Positions 43,070 to 52,313 are shown, counted from the first letter of the stretch. The stretch is 64,000 bases of DNA from Planctomycetota bacterium (GCA_026386955.1 JAPLMQ010000121.1:1-64000), one strand, 5' to 3'. Numbers and translations: made by a program. The notes: generated by a model from the letters alone, not told the origin.

Positions 43070-45634
43070 ATGTCGAACGACCGCACCACCACGCCTTCGC
43101 CCCGCCTGCGCCAACGCCCGCTGCGCTCCCGCGCCCTGGCGCTGCTCGCCTCGGGCTTGATCGGCGCGGGCATGCTCGCCCTCGCGCCCTCCGCCGCGCT
43201 GGCGCAGATGTCGATCGGCTCGACCACCGGCCTCCTGCCCGCGGCCACGCCCACGCAGTCGCTGATCCTGGGCGACAACCTCGCGAGCCTGCAGGCCGAC
43301 TGGGCCTCGCCGCTCAACGACTACCAAACCTACTGGAAATCGACGATCGTCGGCCGCGCCAACCAGGCGGTCAGCGCCGCAGCGCCCGCGACCTTCGCCG
43401 CCGCGGTCACCAACTCCAGCGTCGCCAAGGCGGCAGCCCTGCGCTACGCCCTGGACCCCTCGGGCCCCACCGCCGCCGCCGACCTCGCCAAGGCCGTCGC
43501 CGCGCTCAAGGTCGCCGCCGTCCCGGGCGGGACGGAGATCACCAAGACCGAGCCAACCACCAGCTATCTGATGGCCTACGATTTCCTCCGCGCCGCGCCG
43601 GTCTCCGCCGCCGACCGCGCCACCATCGAGGCCAGTCTCCTCGCGGTGGCCAACACCTTGGGCGGGGGCCTCTCCGACTACAACGTCCGCGGGAAGGTCG
43701 GCGGGACGCGCGGGCTCGCGGGCGTCGTCCTGGGCAACCAGGCGCTGCTCAACCAAGGCCTGGCCGACCTGCAGAACCACTTCAACTACTCCACCACCAA
43801 CGACGGCTGGTTCACCGACAGCCAGGGCCACTACCTCAACTACACGCTCGCCCACATCACCGCCTTCGCCCGCGCGTACCAACAGGGCTCGGGCGTCGAC
43901 CTCTTCGCCAACCTCAAGCCCTACGCGGACATGACCATCGGCATGCGCCTGCCCAACGGCGCGGTGCCCAACGTCTCCAACGGCACGATCACCCCCGTGG
44001 CGGTGAACATGCTGAGCGCGATCGCCGGGCCGGCCGCCAACGCGAACCTCATCTGGAACCTCACCACCGGCTCGGGAAGCACCAGCGGGCCCCACGCCTT
44101 CGACGTCACCAACGTCATCAACAACGACGGCACGTTCACCAACTCCTTCGTGCTCACCGACTTCAGCGTCGCTCCGCAGGCGCCCTCCACCTCACCGACC
44201 TTCATCACCCGCGGCCAATCCGGCGTGAGCGTCTTCCGCAACGACTGGGGCACGTCGAGCAACTACCTCATGCTCTCCCCGGGCGTCGACAGCCCCGCGA
44301 GCGTGGGCACCTTCAACGGCATCCCCGCGATCCCCGGCGCGACCTTCCCCGCCTACCACAGCCAGAACGACACAGGCGAGATCCTCGTCGCCGCCAAGGG
44401 CGTCTACATCCTCGCCGCCCCGGGCTACGACCGCCGCGACCTCTCCAACTCGCCCGCGGGCTACGACCCCAAGCGGGCCGACTGGCACAACGTCGTCCTC
44501 GTCGACGGGAACGTCGGCACCCTGCCGGGCCCCGCGGGCTCCATCCCCAACAGCGAGAACCCCCTCGAATACGGCGGGCCCAACCTCGGACGCACCACCC
44601 GCCCCGGCGACTTCACCCACACCAGCCGGCTCGACTCCGCCGAGCGCGGGAACTTCAAGGGCGTCAACGATTTCTCCAGCCTCGTCCTCCACTACAACGA
44701 CGCCGACGTCCGCCGCAGCATCGCCTTCCCCAACGAGGACTACTTCGTCGTCGCCGACGCGATGAACAGCGCCTCCAGCCACGCCTACGCCTTCAACCTC
44801 GTCGGCCGCGGGACGCAGACCGTCCTGACCAGCACGCCCTCGCTGGTGGAGGTGAAGTGGGAGCTCGAGGGCAAGCAGGTCATCGAGCACTTGCTCAGCA
44901 CGCACGCGATGAGCCTGGGCACCACCCAGCTCTGGATGATGAACACCTACAACGTCTTCGAGCAGACGCAGCGGATGCAGGCCGGCATCTCCGCCGACCA
45001 CGCCGGCTTCCTCAGCCTCATCGAGACCGGCAACGCGGGCGACCCCTCGCGCTACAACATCACCAACCGCTCGACGGCCACCCTCACCGCGATGACCGTC
45101 GCCAGCCCGCTCGACGGGTGGACCGACACGATCTTCGCCCAGGGCGCGATGGGCCCGCAGTCGGCGGGGCCGCTCTCGGGCGATGCCCAGTTCGCCTACG
45201 CCCGCGAGAAGGCAGGCCGCCTCGACAGCGTGATGATCTCCGTCGGCCAGCACCTGGCCTTCAACGGGGCCGAGGTCTTCGACGCCAGCGCCCCCGTCAC
45301 CCTCTCGCTCCTGCTCGGGCACGACGGCATCCTGGGCACGATCTCCTCGGACGACCTCGCCCCCGGCACGCTCCTGCGCTTCTTCCACATCCCCGGCATC
45401 GCCTCCGCGACGCTCGACGGCCTGGCGCTGGAGTTCACCAACGCGGGGGGCTACTCCAGCGTGACGCTGCCGATCCTGGCCCAGTCCGGCGCGCTGATCG
45501 CCGGCGCCCCGCCCGCCGCGGGCGCGCCCGGAGCGCTGGAGATCCGCTTCGTCCCCGAGCCGGGCTCGTTTGCCCTCGCGCTTGGCGCGGGCCTGCCGCT
45601 GCTGCTGCGACGCCGGCGCGCGATGCATTGTTAG
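43070..45634 (+). CDS. Exported heparinase II/III-like lyase with PEP-CTERM anchor
   Basis: An 854-residue exported protein. The ATG at 43070 (MSNDRTTTPSP) gives a signal peptide (ALALLASGLIGAGMLALAPSAALA). The body has a helical half (SYLMAYDFLRAAP, LNYTLAHITAFARAYQQ) and a beta-sandwich half (YPAYHSQNDTGEILVAAKGVYIL-like region near 430, DYFVVADAMNSASSHAYAFNLVGRGTQT), the organisation of heparinase/alginate-type polysaccharide lyases; the specific family is uncertain. The end, RFVPEPGSFALALGAGLPLLLRRRR in sense, is a PEP-CTERM sorting signal: VPEP, a hydrophobic helix, then an Arg cluster. It is cleaved by exosortase and implies surface or matrix location. The TAG stop lies in a family A repeat. 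Confidence 0.82.
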   Translation: MSNDRTTTPSPRLRQRPLRSRALALLASGLIGAGMLALAPSAALAQMSIGSTTGLLPAATPTQSLILGDNLASLQADWASPLNDYQTYWKSTIVGRANQAVSAAAPATFAAAVTNSSVAKAAALRYALDPSGPTAAADLAKAVAALKVAAVPGGTEITKTEPTTSYLMAYDFLRAAPVSAADRATIEASLLAVANTLGGGLSDYNVRGKVGGTRGLAGVVLGNQALLNQGLADLQNHFNYSTTNDGWFTDSQGHYLNYTLAHITAFARAYQQGSGVDLFANLKPYADMTIGMRLPNGAVPNVSNGTITPVAVNMLSAIAGPAANANLIWNLTTGSGSTSGPHAFDVTNVINNDGTFTNSFVLTDFSVAPQAPSTSPTFITRGQSGVSVFRNDWGTSSNYLMLSPGVDSPASVGTFNGIPAIPGATFPAYHSQNDTGEILVAAKGVYILAAPGYDRRDLSNSPAGYDPKRADWHNVVLVDGNVGTLPGPAGSIPNSENPLEYGGPNLGRTTRPGDFTHTSRLDSAERGNFKGVNDFSSLVLHYNDADVRRSIAFPNEDYFVVADAMNSASSHAYAFNLVGRGTQTVLTSTPSLVEVKWELEGKQVIEHLLSTHAMSLGTTQLWMMNTYNVFEQTQRMQAGISADHAGFLSLIETGNAGDPSRYNITNRSTATLTAMTVASPLDGWTDTIFAQGAMGPQSAGPLSGDAQFAYAREKAGRLDSVMISVGQHLAFNGAEVFDASAPVTLSLLLGHDGILGTISSDDLAPGTLLRFFHIPGIASATLDGLALEFTNAGGYSSVTLPILAQSGALIAGAPPAAGAPGALEIRFVPEPGSFALALGAGLPLLLRRRRAMHC

Positions 45635-45768
45635 CCGGAAGCGCAAGCGACGGGACAGGGGTCAAACGAATTACGGCACGGCTCGATGTATGCCGTGGAC
45701 ATGCCGCATAGGTCTTGCCGCGCTGAGGTTGGTGTGACCCCCGTCCCGTCGCTTGCGCTTCCGGCTAA
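45631..45768. repeat. Inverted-repeat element, family A copy 4
   Basis: A 138-bp element with inverted ends (TTAGCCGGAAGCGCAAGCG...) matching over about 32 bp with one mismatch. Its first TTAG contains the stop codon of the PEP-CTERM lyase gene (45632-45634). Confidence 0.9.
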
Positions 45769-45866
45769 CAAAACACCCCATTTCCCCTCTGCTCCCCGCT
45801 CCCCGGCGTAAAATGCCCCGGCCGCCGCGCGATGTCCGCGCTGCGCCCACTTCCGAGGAGCCCGCC

Positions 45867-47138
45867 ATGCCGCCCACCCACAAGCCCGTCGCCAAGCCCA
45901 TCCCCAGGCCCTTCAACCTCCCGCCCCTGCCCAACACCAGCGGCGCTTACCTCACGCTCCTGCTCATCATGGTCGTGGGCTTCTACATCCTCCTGGTCGC
46001 CTCGCTGGTCATCGTCGCCTGGCTCCTCTACGAGATGATCGTCTACACGCCCGCCTACCTCTCGCATGTCCGCGGGGGCGGCGCGCTCAAGCTCATGCTC
46101 ATCGCCTACGGGCTCGTGCTCTTCTTCGGCTACGCGCTCCTCAAGGCCATCTTCACCCGCGTCGGCGGCGACCCGCTGGGCATCCGCGCCACCCGCGACG
46201 AGCACCCCAAGGTCTTCGCCCTCACCGACGAGGTCGCACAGAAGGTCGGCGCCGCCCCCATCGACGAGATCTTCCTCACCCCGGGCAACGAGCTGGGCGT
46301 CTGGGAGGAGGCCGCCCTCTACCAGCCGCCCGGCACGGGCAAGCGCAAGATCGTCCTGGGCATGGGCGCGCTCAACTACCTCGGCGTCGACCATCTCCGC
46401 AGCATCCTCGCCCACGAATACGGCCACTTCTCCAACAAGGACACCTTCTTCTCCCGCTTCATCTTCCGCGTCAGCGGCGGCTACGCGGCCATCGGCCAGA
46501 CCCTCGCCGGGCAGAAGATCCAGTACATCAACCCGCTCTTCTGGCTCATCAAGGGCTACGCTTGGGTCTACCACGCCTTGGCCGCGAGCTTCTCGCGCGT
46601 GCGCGAGTACGCCGCCGACCGCTTCGCCGTCGAGGCCTACGGCCAGCCGCTCTTCCTCCAGGCCCTCATGGCCGCCCACGTCGAGGGCACCTTCTTCAGC
46701 CAGGTCGGCATGAAGCGAGCCTTCGAACTCGCCCAGGAGGGCAAGGGCTTCCGCAACATCTACCACTTCGTCGGCTCAAGCCGGCGGATGTTCCAGCACG
46801 ACGCCCGCGCGGACGTCGACTCGGTCGTCAAGGAGATGCTCGAGGCGAAGACCGGCCGGTTCGACTCCCACCCCGCGCTGGCCGACCGCCTCGCCCAGCA
46901 GGGCGTCAAGCCCGGCAGCCTCGCGCTGCCCCTCCCGCCCCGCCCCTTGGCCGACCCCGAGCTCGACGCCGACCTCGAGGAGGAGAAGCGCCAAATCGTC
47001 GCCTCGGGCGGGCCCAGCGCCGCGGAGGAACTCCTGGGCGAGCAGACCCGCAAGATCCAGGGCGACCTCTCCGACCTCCTCTCCGCCCAGTACATTCACA
47101 TGGTCAACGCCATGCGCCAGGCGCAGCAGGCGAGCTGA
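45867..47138 (+). CDS. M48-family membrane zinc metalloprotease
   Basis: A 423-residue integral membrane peptidase of the M48 (HtpX/Ste24-like) family, which degrades damaged membrane proteins. Two helices lie near the N-terminus (about 27-55 and 73-97). The zinc site is HEYGH at 183-187, with the third ligand Glu in SRVREYAADRFAVEAYG. A predicted amphipathic or membrane stretch follows at INPLFWLIKGYAWVYHAL. The C-terminus is helical and hydrophilic. The start is ATG 45867, preceded by GAGGAG six bases upstream; longer upstream frames run through repeat DNA. It ends 31 bases before the PhyH gene, so they may be co-transcribed. Confidence 0.9.
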   Translation: MPPTHKPVAKPIPRPFNLPPLPNTSGAYLTLLLIMVVGFYILLVASLVIVAWLLYEMIVYTPAYLSHVRGGGALKLMLIAYGLVLFFGYALLKAIFTRVGGDPLGIRATRDEHPKVFALTDEVAQKVGAAPIDEIFLTPGNELGVWEEAALYQPPGTGKRKIVLGMGALNYLGVDHLRSILAHEYGHFSNKDTFFSRFIFRVSGGYAAIGQTLAGQKIQYINPLFWLIKGYAWVYHALAASFSRVREYAADRFAVEAYGQPLFLQALMAAHVEGTFFSQVGMKRAFELAQEGKGFRNIYHFVGSSRRMFQHDARADVDSVVKEMLEAKTGRFDSHPALADRLAQQGVKPGSLALPLPPRPLADPELDADLEEEKRQIVASGGPSAAEELLGEQTRKIQGDLSDLLSAQYIHMVNAMRQAQQAS

Positions 47139-47169
47139 GTTTTTCCAAGCCGCTTCGGACCTCCACGCC

Positions 47170-48021
47170 ATGACCTCCACCGCCGCCCAGCCCCGCACCA
47201 CCTCCGTCGACCTCGCCCTCTTCCACAAGCAGGGCTACGTCGTCCTCGACGTTCTCTCGCCCGCGGAGCTCGCCCGCCACCGCGCCGCCGGCGACGCCGT
47301 CATGCAGCTCGACCGCTACGCCTCCAAGCTGCAGTTCCACTACATCCCGCTCATCACCCCCGGAGCCCCGGTCACCAACGACCCCACGCTGCTCGAGACG
47401 GTCGACCACCCGATCCTCATCGCCGCGGTCGAGAAGATCCTCGGCGGCGGGCCGCTGGTCCTCGACAACGCCGCGATCCTCTGCGCCGAGCCCGGGGCCA
47501 TCTACATCCAAGGCTGGCACCGCGACGTGCTGCAGGTGCCGCAGGAGCACATCACCGACGAGATGTTCTCCCCGCGCTGGGTGCACAACAACGTGCAGCT
47601 CAACATGGCCCTCGCCGACGACGCCGCCTTCCACACCGTCCCCGGCAGCCACGCCCGCCCCGACACGCCCGGCGAGCGCGCCGCCTTCGGCAACTCCCGC
47701 CACCTCTCCCCCGACGACGCCTCCATGCCCGGCTCCGTGACGCTCCATCTCAAGCCGGGCCAGGCCGTGCTCTACAACAACAACCTCATCCACCGCGGCT
47801 ACGCCGAGTTCACCACGCCCCGGCGGACGCTCCACATCGGCTACCACTCCGTCCACCGCCCGCCCACCTGGCACTTCTACAACTTCGACGACCGCGTGCT
47901 CCCTCGCGAGCACATCGCCTCGCTTCCGCCTAGCGCCCGCCGATGGATGGAGGCTCGCCTGCAACGCCGCATCGCGTGGCCCGACATCGAGCCGAGCTGG
48001 AGGTCGGGGTTCGTGCGGTGA
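47170..48021 (+). CDS. Phytanoyl-CoA dioxygenase-family (PhyH) oxygenase
   Basis: A 283-residue Fe(II)/2-oxoglutarate oxygenase. Facial triad: HxD in IQGWHRDVLQVP and distal His in LYNNNLIHRGYAEF; the Arg for 2-oxoglutarate is probably in TPRRTLHIGYHSVH. It is a clear paralogue of the protein at 22993-23802, sharing these blocks and the WHFYNF/WHFYGA ending. Substrate unknown. It follows the M48 protease by 31 bases and precedes a family B repeat. Confidence 0.9.
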   Translation: MTSTAAQPRTTSVDLALFHKQGYVVLDVLSPAELARHRAAGDAVMQLDRYASKLQFHYIPLITPGAPVTNDPTLLETVDHPILIAAVEKILGGGPLVLDNAAILCAEPGAIYIQGWHRDVLQVPQEHITDEMFSPRWVHNNVQLNMALADDAAFHTVPGSHARPDTPGERAAFGNSRHLSPDDASMPGSVTLHLKPGQAVLYNNNLIHRGYAEFTTPRRTLHIGYHSVHRPPTWHFYNFDDRVLPREHIASLPPSARRWMEARLQRRIAWPDIEPSWRSGFVR

Positions 48022-48059
48022 GACGCGATGCGTTGATTCCATCAGGCACAGCCTGATCC

Positions 48060-48279
48060 GAGACGGACACTGTGTGTCCGAAGATCGGGCGAGGCGGTAC
48101 CCCGCCCGCGCGACTCGTCGGATGCCATCCAAACCACAAGAAGCCGTTGACCCCGCCGGTCAAATGCTTTCGATGCAGCACCGACGACGTGAATCGTGCC
48201 GCCCCTGCAAGTCTGGCACTTCGCGCGAGGCGGAGTACCGCCTATCGCTCCATCTTCGGACACACAGTGTCCGTCTCTG
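48060..48279. repeat. Inverted-repeat element, family B copy 4
   Basis: A 220-bp element with GGACACTGTGTGTCC ends. A short hairpin (ATCAGGCACAGCCTGAT) lies outside its left end. Its internal part matches copy 5 in the opposite orientation (the block GGATGCCATCCAA), so the element inserts in both orientations. Confidence 0.9.
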
Positions 48280-48352
48280 ATCAGACCAATCCACTCCTCA
48301 CCAACCCGCCACTCAAAGACCGCCTCCGCCTCCATCGGTTAAAACTCTCGCC

Positions 48353-49489
48353 ATGCACACCGCCCTCCTCCTCCTCGGCCTCACCCTCCTCTCCACCCTC
48401 CTCGCCGCCGACGTGGGCAAATCGCCCGAACCTGCCGAACCCGCCGGCCCGCGCTCCGCCCGCGGCCCGCTCCTCACCTATCGCGACGCCGCCGGCCAGA
48501 CGCAGCCCGTCAAGACCCCGCAGGACTTCGCCCGCCGCCGCGAGGTCATCCTCCGCGGGATGCAGGAGGCCATGGGCCCGCTGCCCGACCGCGCGCACCT
48601 CCCGCCGCTCGACGTGCGCGTCATCGCCACCTTCGAGCGTCCCGAATACCAGCGCCTCACGATCTCCTTCGTCTCCGAGATCGACCGCGGCAAGGAAGAC
48701 CGCGTCCCCGCCTACCTTTACCTTCCGCGAGCCACGACGACCGCGCCCTCTGCACCCACGGCCGCTCCGGGGGCCAATCGCCGCCCCGCGATCCTCGCCC
48801 TCCACCAAACCCACCCGCTGGGCAAGGGCGACGTCGACTTCGAGCAAGGCCGGACCAACCGCTGCTTCGCCAGCGAATTGGCCGCGCGGGGCTACATCGT
48901 CCTCGCCCCCGACTACCCCTCCTTCGGCGACTACGCCTACGAGTTCGACAACCCGCGCTACGTCTCGGGCACGATGAAGGGCATCTTCAACCACATGCGC
49001 GCCGTCGACCTCCTGGCCTCGCGCGAGGACGTCGACATCCAGCGCCTCGGCGTCATCGGCCACTCGCTCGGCGGGCACAACTCCCTCTTCGTCGCCTCGT
49101 TCGACCCGCGCATCAAGGCCGTCGTCACCAGTTGCGGGTGGACGCCCTTCCACGACTACTACGGCGGGAAGATCGCCGGGTGGACCAGCAACCGCTACAT
49201 GCCCCGCCTGCGCGACGCCTACGGACTCGACCCCGGCCGCGTGCCGTTCGACTTCGACGAACTCATCGCCGCCCTCGCCCCGCGCCCCGTCTTCACCAAC
49301 GCCCCGACCGGCGACGACAACTTCGCCGTCGACGGCGTGAAGCGCGCGACGACCTCCATCCGCGAGGTCTACGCCCTCTGGAACGCCGAGAAAAACCTCG
49401 TCACCCAGCACCCCGCGTCAGGCCACGATTTCCCCCCCGAGGTCCGGGAGGCCGCGTACCGTTTCCTCGATGATTCGCTGCGGCGGTGA
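48353..49489 (+). CDS. Exported dienelactone-hydrolase/acetyl-xylan-esterase-like enzyme
   Basis: A 378-residue exported alpha/beta hydrolase. A short signal peptide (MHTALLLLGLTLLSTLLAADV) is followed by the catalytic domain: RPAILALHQTHPLGKG (oxyanion region), LGVIGHSLGGHNSLF (nucleophile Ser), PVFTNAPTGDDNFAVDG (acid) and HPASGHDFPPEV (His). The layout fits acetyl esterases acting on carbohydrate or small esters. It likely cooperates with the secreted lyases encoded nearby, but this is only inference from location and secretion. Confidence 0.82.
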   Translation: MHTALLLLGLTLLSTLLAADVGKSPEPAEPAGPRSARGPLLTYRDAAGQTQPVKTPQDFARRREVILRGMQEAMGPLPDRAHLPPLDVRVIATFERPEYQRLTISFVSEIDRGKEDRVPAYLYLPRATTTAPSAPTAAPGANRRPAILALHQTHPLGKGDVDFEQGRTNRCFASELAARGYIVLAPDYPSFGDYAYEFDNPRYVSGTMKGIFNHMRAVDLLASREDVDIQRLGVIGHSLGGHNSLFVASFDPRIKAVVTSCGWTPFHDYYGGKIAGWTSNRYMPRLRDAYGLDPGRVPFDFDELIAALAPRPVFTNAPTGDDNFAVDGVKRATTSIREVYALWNAEKNLVTQHPASGHDFPPEVREAAYRFLDDSLRR

Positions 49490-49529
49490 GGCGGAACCGA
49501 CTGCAGGGGGCGATCGGTTCAGGCACGAT

Positions 49530-50609
49530 TCACCGTGCGCGGTCGTGATCCAGGTATTTTCCGAGCGATGCCGCCTCCCGTGCCTCTCCACCGCGCAGGA
49601 AGGGGGAGAAAGCCCAGAGCGCGGGGAGGCGGGCGGGGGCGGTCCAGCCCAGGCGGGCGAGCAACACGTCTTGCAGGGCGGCGAGTCCCGCGCCGGTTTG
49701 GCCGCTGATGGGCAGCGGCGAGGTCGGCGAGGAGCCGTCGCCTGCGCTTGACGCATGCTCCGTCGTCCCAAGGTCGGCCTTGTTCATCACCCACACGTCG
49801 GGTCTGCGCGGGAGGACTTCCGGCTCAGGCCAGTCGAGCTGCGGGTCGCGCACGGCGAGGACGACGTCGGCCTCTACGATCACGCCGCGGGCGAGGGTGA
49901 TGGCGTTTTGTTCGATGGGGTCGGGGCTTTGGCGCAGGCCGGGGGTGTCGAGCCAGCGGACGGCCAGGCCGTCGAACTCCACAAGGCCGGCGACCCAGTC
50001 GCGCGTCGTGCCGGGGAGGTCGGCGACGAGGCTGGCGGTCCGCCCGAGCAGGCGGTTGGTGAGCGTGCTCTTGCCGACGTTGGGCCGGCCGACGACTGCG
50101 ATGGTGGGCGGGACGAGCAGGCGATCGAGGGCGATCGTCCGGCGTTCGATGGCAGGCCAATCGAGGGTCGACACGGCGCGCCAGAGCGCGGGCTGGGCGG
50201 CGAGGAGGTCGATCGCGCCGGAGCTGGCGGCGCGGGCGAGGGCGGCCAGCATGTCGGCCTCGACGGCGCTGTCGGCCTCGGGATAGGTTTCGCGCGGGTC
50301 TTGTTCCGCGTCAACGCTCGCGCCGAGTTCGATGAGGCGCGTGACGAGTTGCTGCACGACGCGCGGGCCGCCGTGGGGCATGAGCTGGGCCCAGTCGTCG
50401 CGCAGCAGCGTCGCGAGGCCTTCGTCGATGCCGGCGAAGGAGACGAGGCGCAGTCGGCCGAGCGGCCAGGAGGATTGGCCGGTGAGTGAGGCGAGGAGCG
50501 CGGAAATTCCCGGGCCGGTGAGTTGGAGGAGGGCGACCGCGCCGGGGGCGGAGGCGGTGGCGAGGGCGAGGCGCGGGCCGGTGCGATGAGGGGTGGCGGG
50601 CGAGGTCAT
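49530..50609 (-). CDS. Shortened MnmE/TrmE-like GTPase
   Basis: A 359-residue GTPase related to the tRNA-modifying MnmE. The N-terminal part is MnmE-like (ALATASAPGAVALLQLTGPG; PHGGPRVVQQLVTRLIELGA; ALARAASSGAIDLLAAQ). The G domain has GRPNVGKST, TTRD, DTPG and NKAD motifs. It lacks the C-terminal helical domain and the terminal CxGK active site found in true MnmE (about 450 residues), so it cannot do the usual chemistry. The ATG at 50609 overlaps the stop of the upstream gene as ATGA. It may be a divergent or paralogous GTPase with a ribosome- or tRNA-linked role. Confidence 0.75.
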   Translation of the reverse strand: MTSPATPHRTGPRLALATASAPGAVALLQLTGPGISALLASLTGQSSWPLGRLRLVSFAGIDEGLATLLRDDWAQLMPHGGPRVVQQLVTRLIELGASVDAEQDPRETYPEADSAVEADMLAALARAASSGAIDLLAAQPALWRAVSTLDWPAIERRTIALDRLLVPPTIAVVGRPNVGKSTLTNRLLGRTASLVADLPGTTRDWVAGLVEFDGLAVRWLDTPGLRQSPDPIEQNAITLARGVIVEADVVLAVRDPQLDWPEPEVLPRRPDVWVMNKADLGTTEHASSAGDGSSPTSPLPISGQTGAGLAALQDVLLARLGWTAPARLPALWAFSPFLRGGEAREAASLGKYLDHDRAR

Positions 50610-51085
50610 GGCGAAGGCGGCGTGGCGAAGGGGTCGTCGGGCTGCATCGCCTTGCCGTTGGGGAAGTTCGCCACGAAGGCGGCGAAGGCGAGGATGGGGG
50701 CGAGGATCGTGGGGAACCATGTGCCGGTGACGAGGATGAAGATCAGACCCATCAGCGTGGAGCCTTCGCAGATGGCGAGGAACAGGAGCATGCCCGTGTT
50801 GTAGCCCGCGGGCGTGACGGCGTGGCCTTGCCAGTGGCGCTTGTAGACCTCGCCGCGGACGAAGAGGCCGGCGGGGATGGCGACCACCGTTTCCGCGATG
50901 GCGAAGATGGCGAAGTAGAAGCCCAGCTCGGGCAGCTTGGGCATGACGCCCTGCGTGTGGAGGACGGCGGCGACGATGGCGATCATGACCTGCCCCATGA
51001 GCAGGCCGGCCCAGATGAGGCGGATGGCGCGCAGGGCCTCCTCGGGCGTCTTGGGAGCGGGGGTAGAGGGGGTGGTGTCGAACAT
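50606..51085 (-). CDS. Four-helix membrane protein of unknown function
   Basis: A 159-residue protein with about four membrane helices (AGLLMGQVMIAIVAAVLH, LGFYFAIFAIAETVVAIPAGLF, GMLLFLAICEGSTLMGLIFILV, FPTILAPILAFAAFVA). ATG at 51085 (MFDTTPSTPAPKTPEEALRA) fits a cytoplasmic N-terminus. The stop overlaps the start of the MnmE-like gene (ATGA), so they are translationally coupled, which may link the two functionally. I do not recognise the family. Confidence 0.75.
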   Translation of the reverse strand: MFDTTPSTPAPKTPEEALRAIRLIWAGLLMGQVMIAIVAAVLHTQGVMPKLPELGFYFAIFAIAETVVAIPAGLFVRGEVYKRHWQGHAVTPAGYNTGMLLFLAICEGSTLMGLIFILVTGTWFPTILAPILAFAAFVANFPNGKAMQPDDPFATPPSP

Positions 51086-51182
51086 GGATAGATCCCGCGG
51101 AGGCAAGGCGGGTTCATGGTAACGGGAAGGGGCGGAAGGAAGTATTTTCGGTTCCATCAGACGAAGTCTGATCTGATTCAGG

Positions 51183-51399
51183 CAGAGACGGGGACTGTGT
51201 CCCCGAAGATGGGGCGATAGGTGGTACTCCGCCTCGCGCGACGTGCCGCACGCGCGGGGACGGTGCGATCCACGTCAAAACCGCATCGACAGCATTCCGG
51301 CGGCGGCATCGGCTATTCGTGGCTTGGATGGCATCCGGCGAGTCGCGCGGGCGGAGTACCGCCTGCGCCCGGTCTTCGGACACACAGTATCCGTCTCTG
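51183..51399. repeat. Inverted-repeat element, family B copy 5
   Basis: A 217-bp element with GGGGACTGTGTCCCC / GGACACACAGTATCC ends and the usual GGTACTCCGCC inner palindromes. A hairpin (ATCAGACGAAGTCTGAT) lies just outside. It fills the gap between two minus-strand genes. Confidence 0.9.
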
Positions 51400-51426
51400 A
51401 TTCAGACAAGACGCGCCGCTCGCGGC

Positions 51427-52230
51427 TCAATCCTCTTCCTCGTCGTCATCGCCGTCCGCGTCGGCCTCGGCGTTGAGCGCGGCCTGCAGCGTCACGGCGA
51501 TGCCGATGAGCGTCAGGTCGGGAACGATGCGGTCGATGAGCTCCCAGCCTTCGAAGAGCAGCGGGGCGTCGCCGCCCGTCGCGACCAGGAGGGGGAAGGC
51601 GCCGGCGGCCTCGGCGTAGGCTTCGAGGAGCTCACGGGTCATGCCGCGCAGGCCGTGGAAGACGGCGGAGCGCATGGCCTCGGCGGTGTTGTGGCCGATG
51701 GCCTCCTTGGGGCGGACAAGTTCGACCTCGGGGAGCTGCGCCGTGCCCTGCTGCATGCTGTGGAGCATCATCCGCGCGCCGGGGCCGATGGCGCCGCCGT
51801 GGAACGTGCCGACGCCGTCGACGAAGTCAATGGTGATCGCGGTGCCGGCGTCGACGACGACGAGCGCCTGCTTGAGCACGCTGTAGGCGGCGGCGGCGTT
51901 GAGCAGGCGGTCCTCGCCGACGATGGTCTCGTGGTCGAGCTGCCGGCCGACGGGGATGCGCATGTCCTTCTCGACGCGCAGGGCGTCGGTGTCGAGGTTG
52001 CCGGTGATCCAGTCGGTGATGGCGCGGGTCGGCCCGGGGTTGACCGAGGCGACGACGCAGGCGGCGCCCTCGGCGTCCTGCACCAAGGTCCAGAGGGCCT
52101 TGGCGGCGTCGGCGAAGGCGTCGAGGTCGCCCGCGGGGGCGACGCGGGATTCGGTGATCTTCCCGTCGAGGAACGCGCCCAGGCGGACGTGGGTGTTGCC
52201 GACGCTGACAGCCAGCAGGTTGACGTTCAT
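51427..52230 (-). CDS. coaX: Type III pantothenate kinase
   Basis: Phosphorylates pantothenate in the first step of coenzyme A synthesis. The 267-residue protein has the ASKHA-fold motifs of CoaX: LLAVSVGNTHVRLGAF (phosphate 1), GEDRLLNAAAAYSVL, VVDAGTAITIDFVDGVG (phosphate 2), FHGGAIGPGARMML and LVATGGDAPLLF. The usual DxGNT appears as SVGNT, missing the Asp, which may weaken metal binding. The C-terminus is a very acidic tail (DADGDDDEEED). It lies 84 bases downstream of obg on the same strand. Confidence 0.86.
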   Translation of the reverse strand: MNVNLLAVSVGNTHVRLGAFLDGKITESRVAPAGDLDAFADAAKALWTLVQDAEGAACVVASVNPGPTRAITDWITGNLDTDALRVEKDMRIPVGRQLDHETIVGEDRLLNAAAAYSVLKQALVVVDAGTAITIDFVDGVGTFHGGAIGPGARMMLHSMQQGTAQLPEVELVRPKEAIGHNTAEAMRSAVFHGLRGMTRELLEAYAEAAGAFPLLVATGGDAPLLFEGWELIDRIVPDLTLIGIAVTLQAALNAEADADGDDDEEED

Positions 52231-52313
52231 GCGAGGCGATCCAAGGGGTGTGCGGATGGGGCCGGAATCCCCCGGAACTCGGGCGGGCGGGGGTCGCGGC
52301 AGGCGTTCAGCGC

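Noticed and set aside
43070-45634. Frameshifted or truncated lyase because the stop lies in a repeat
   Set aside because: The PEP-CTERM signal is complete and normally ends a few residues after the Arg cluster, so the protein looks intact.
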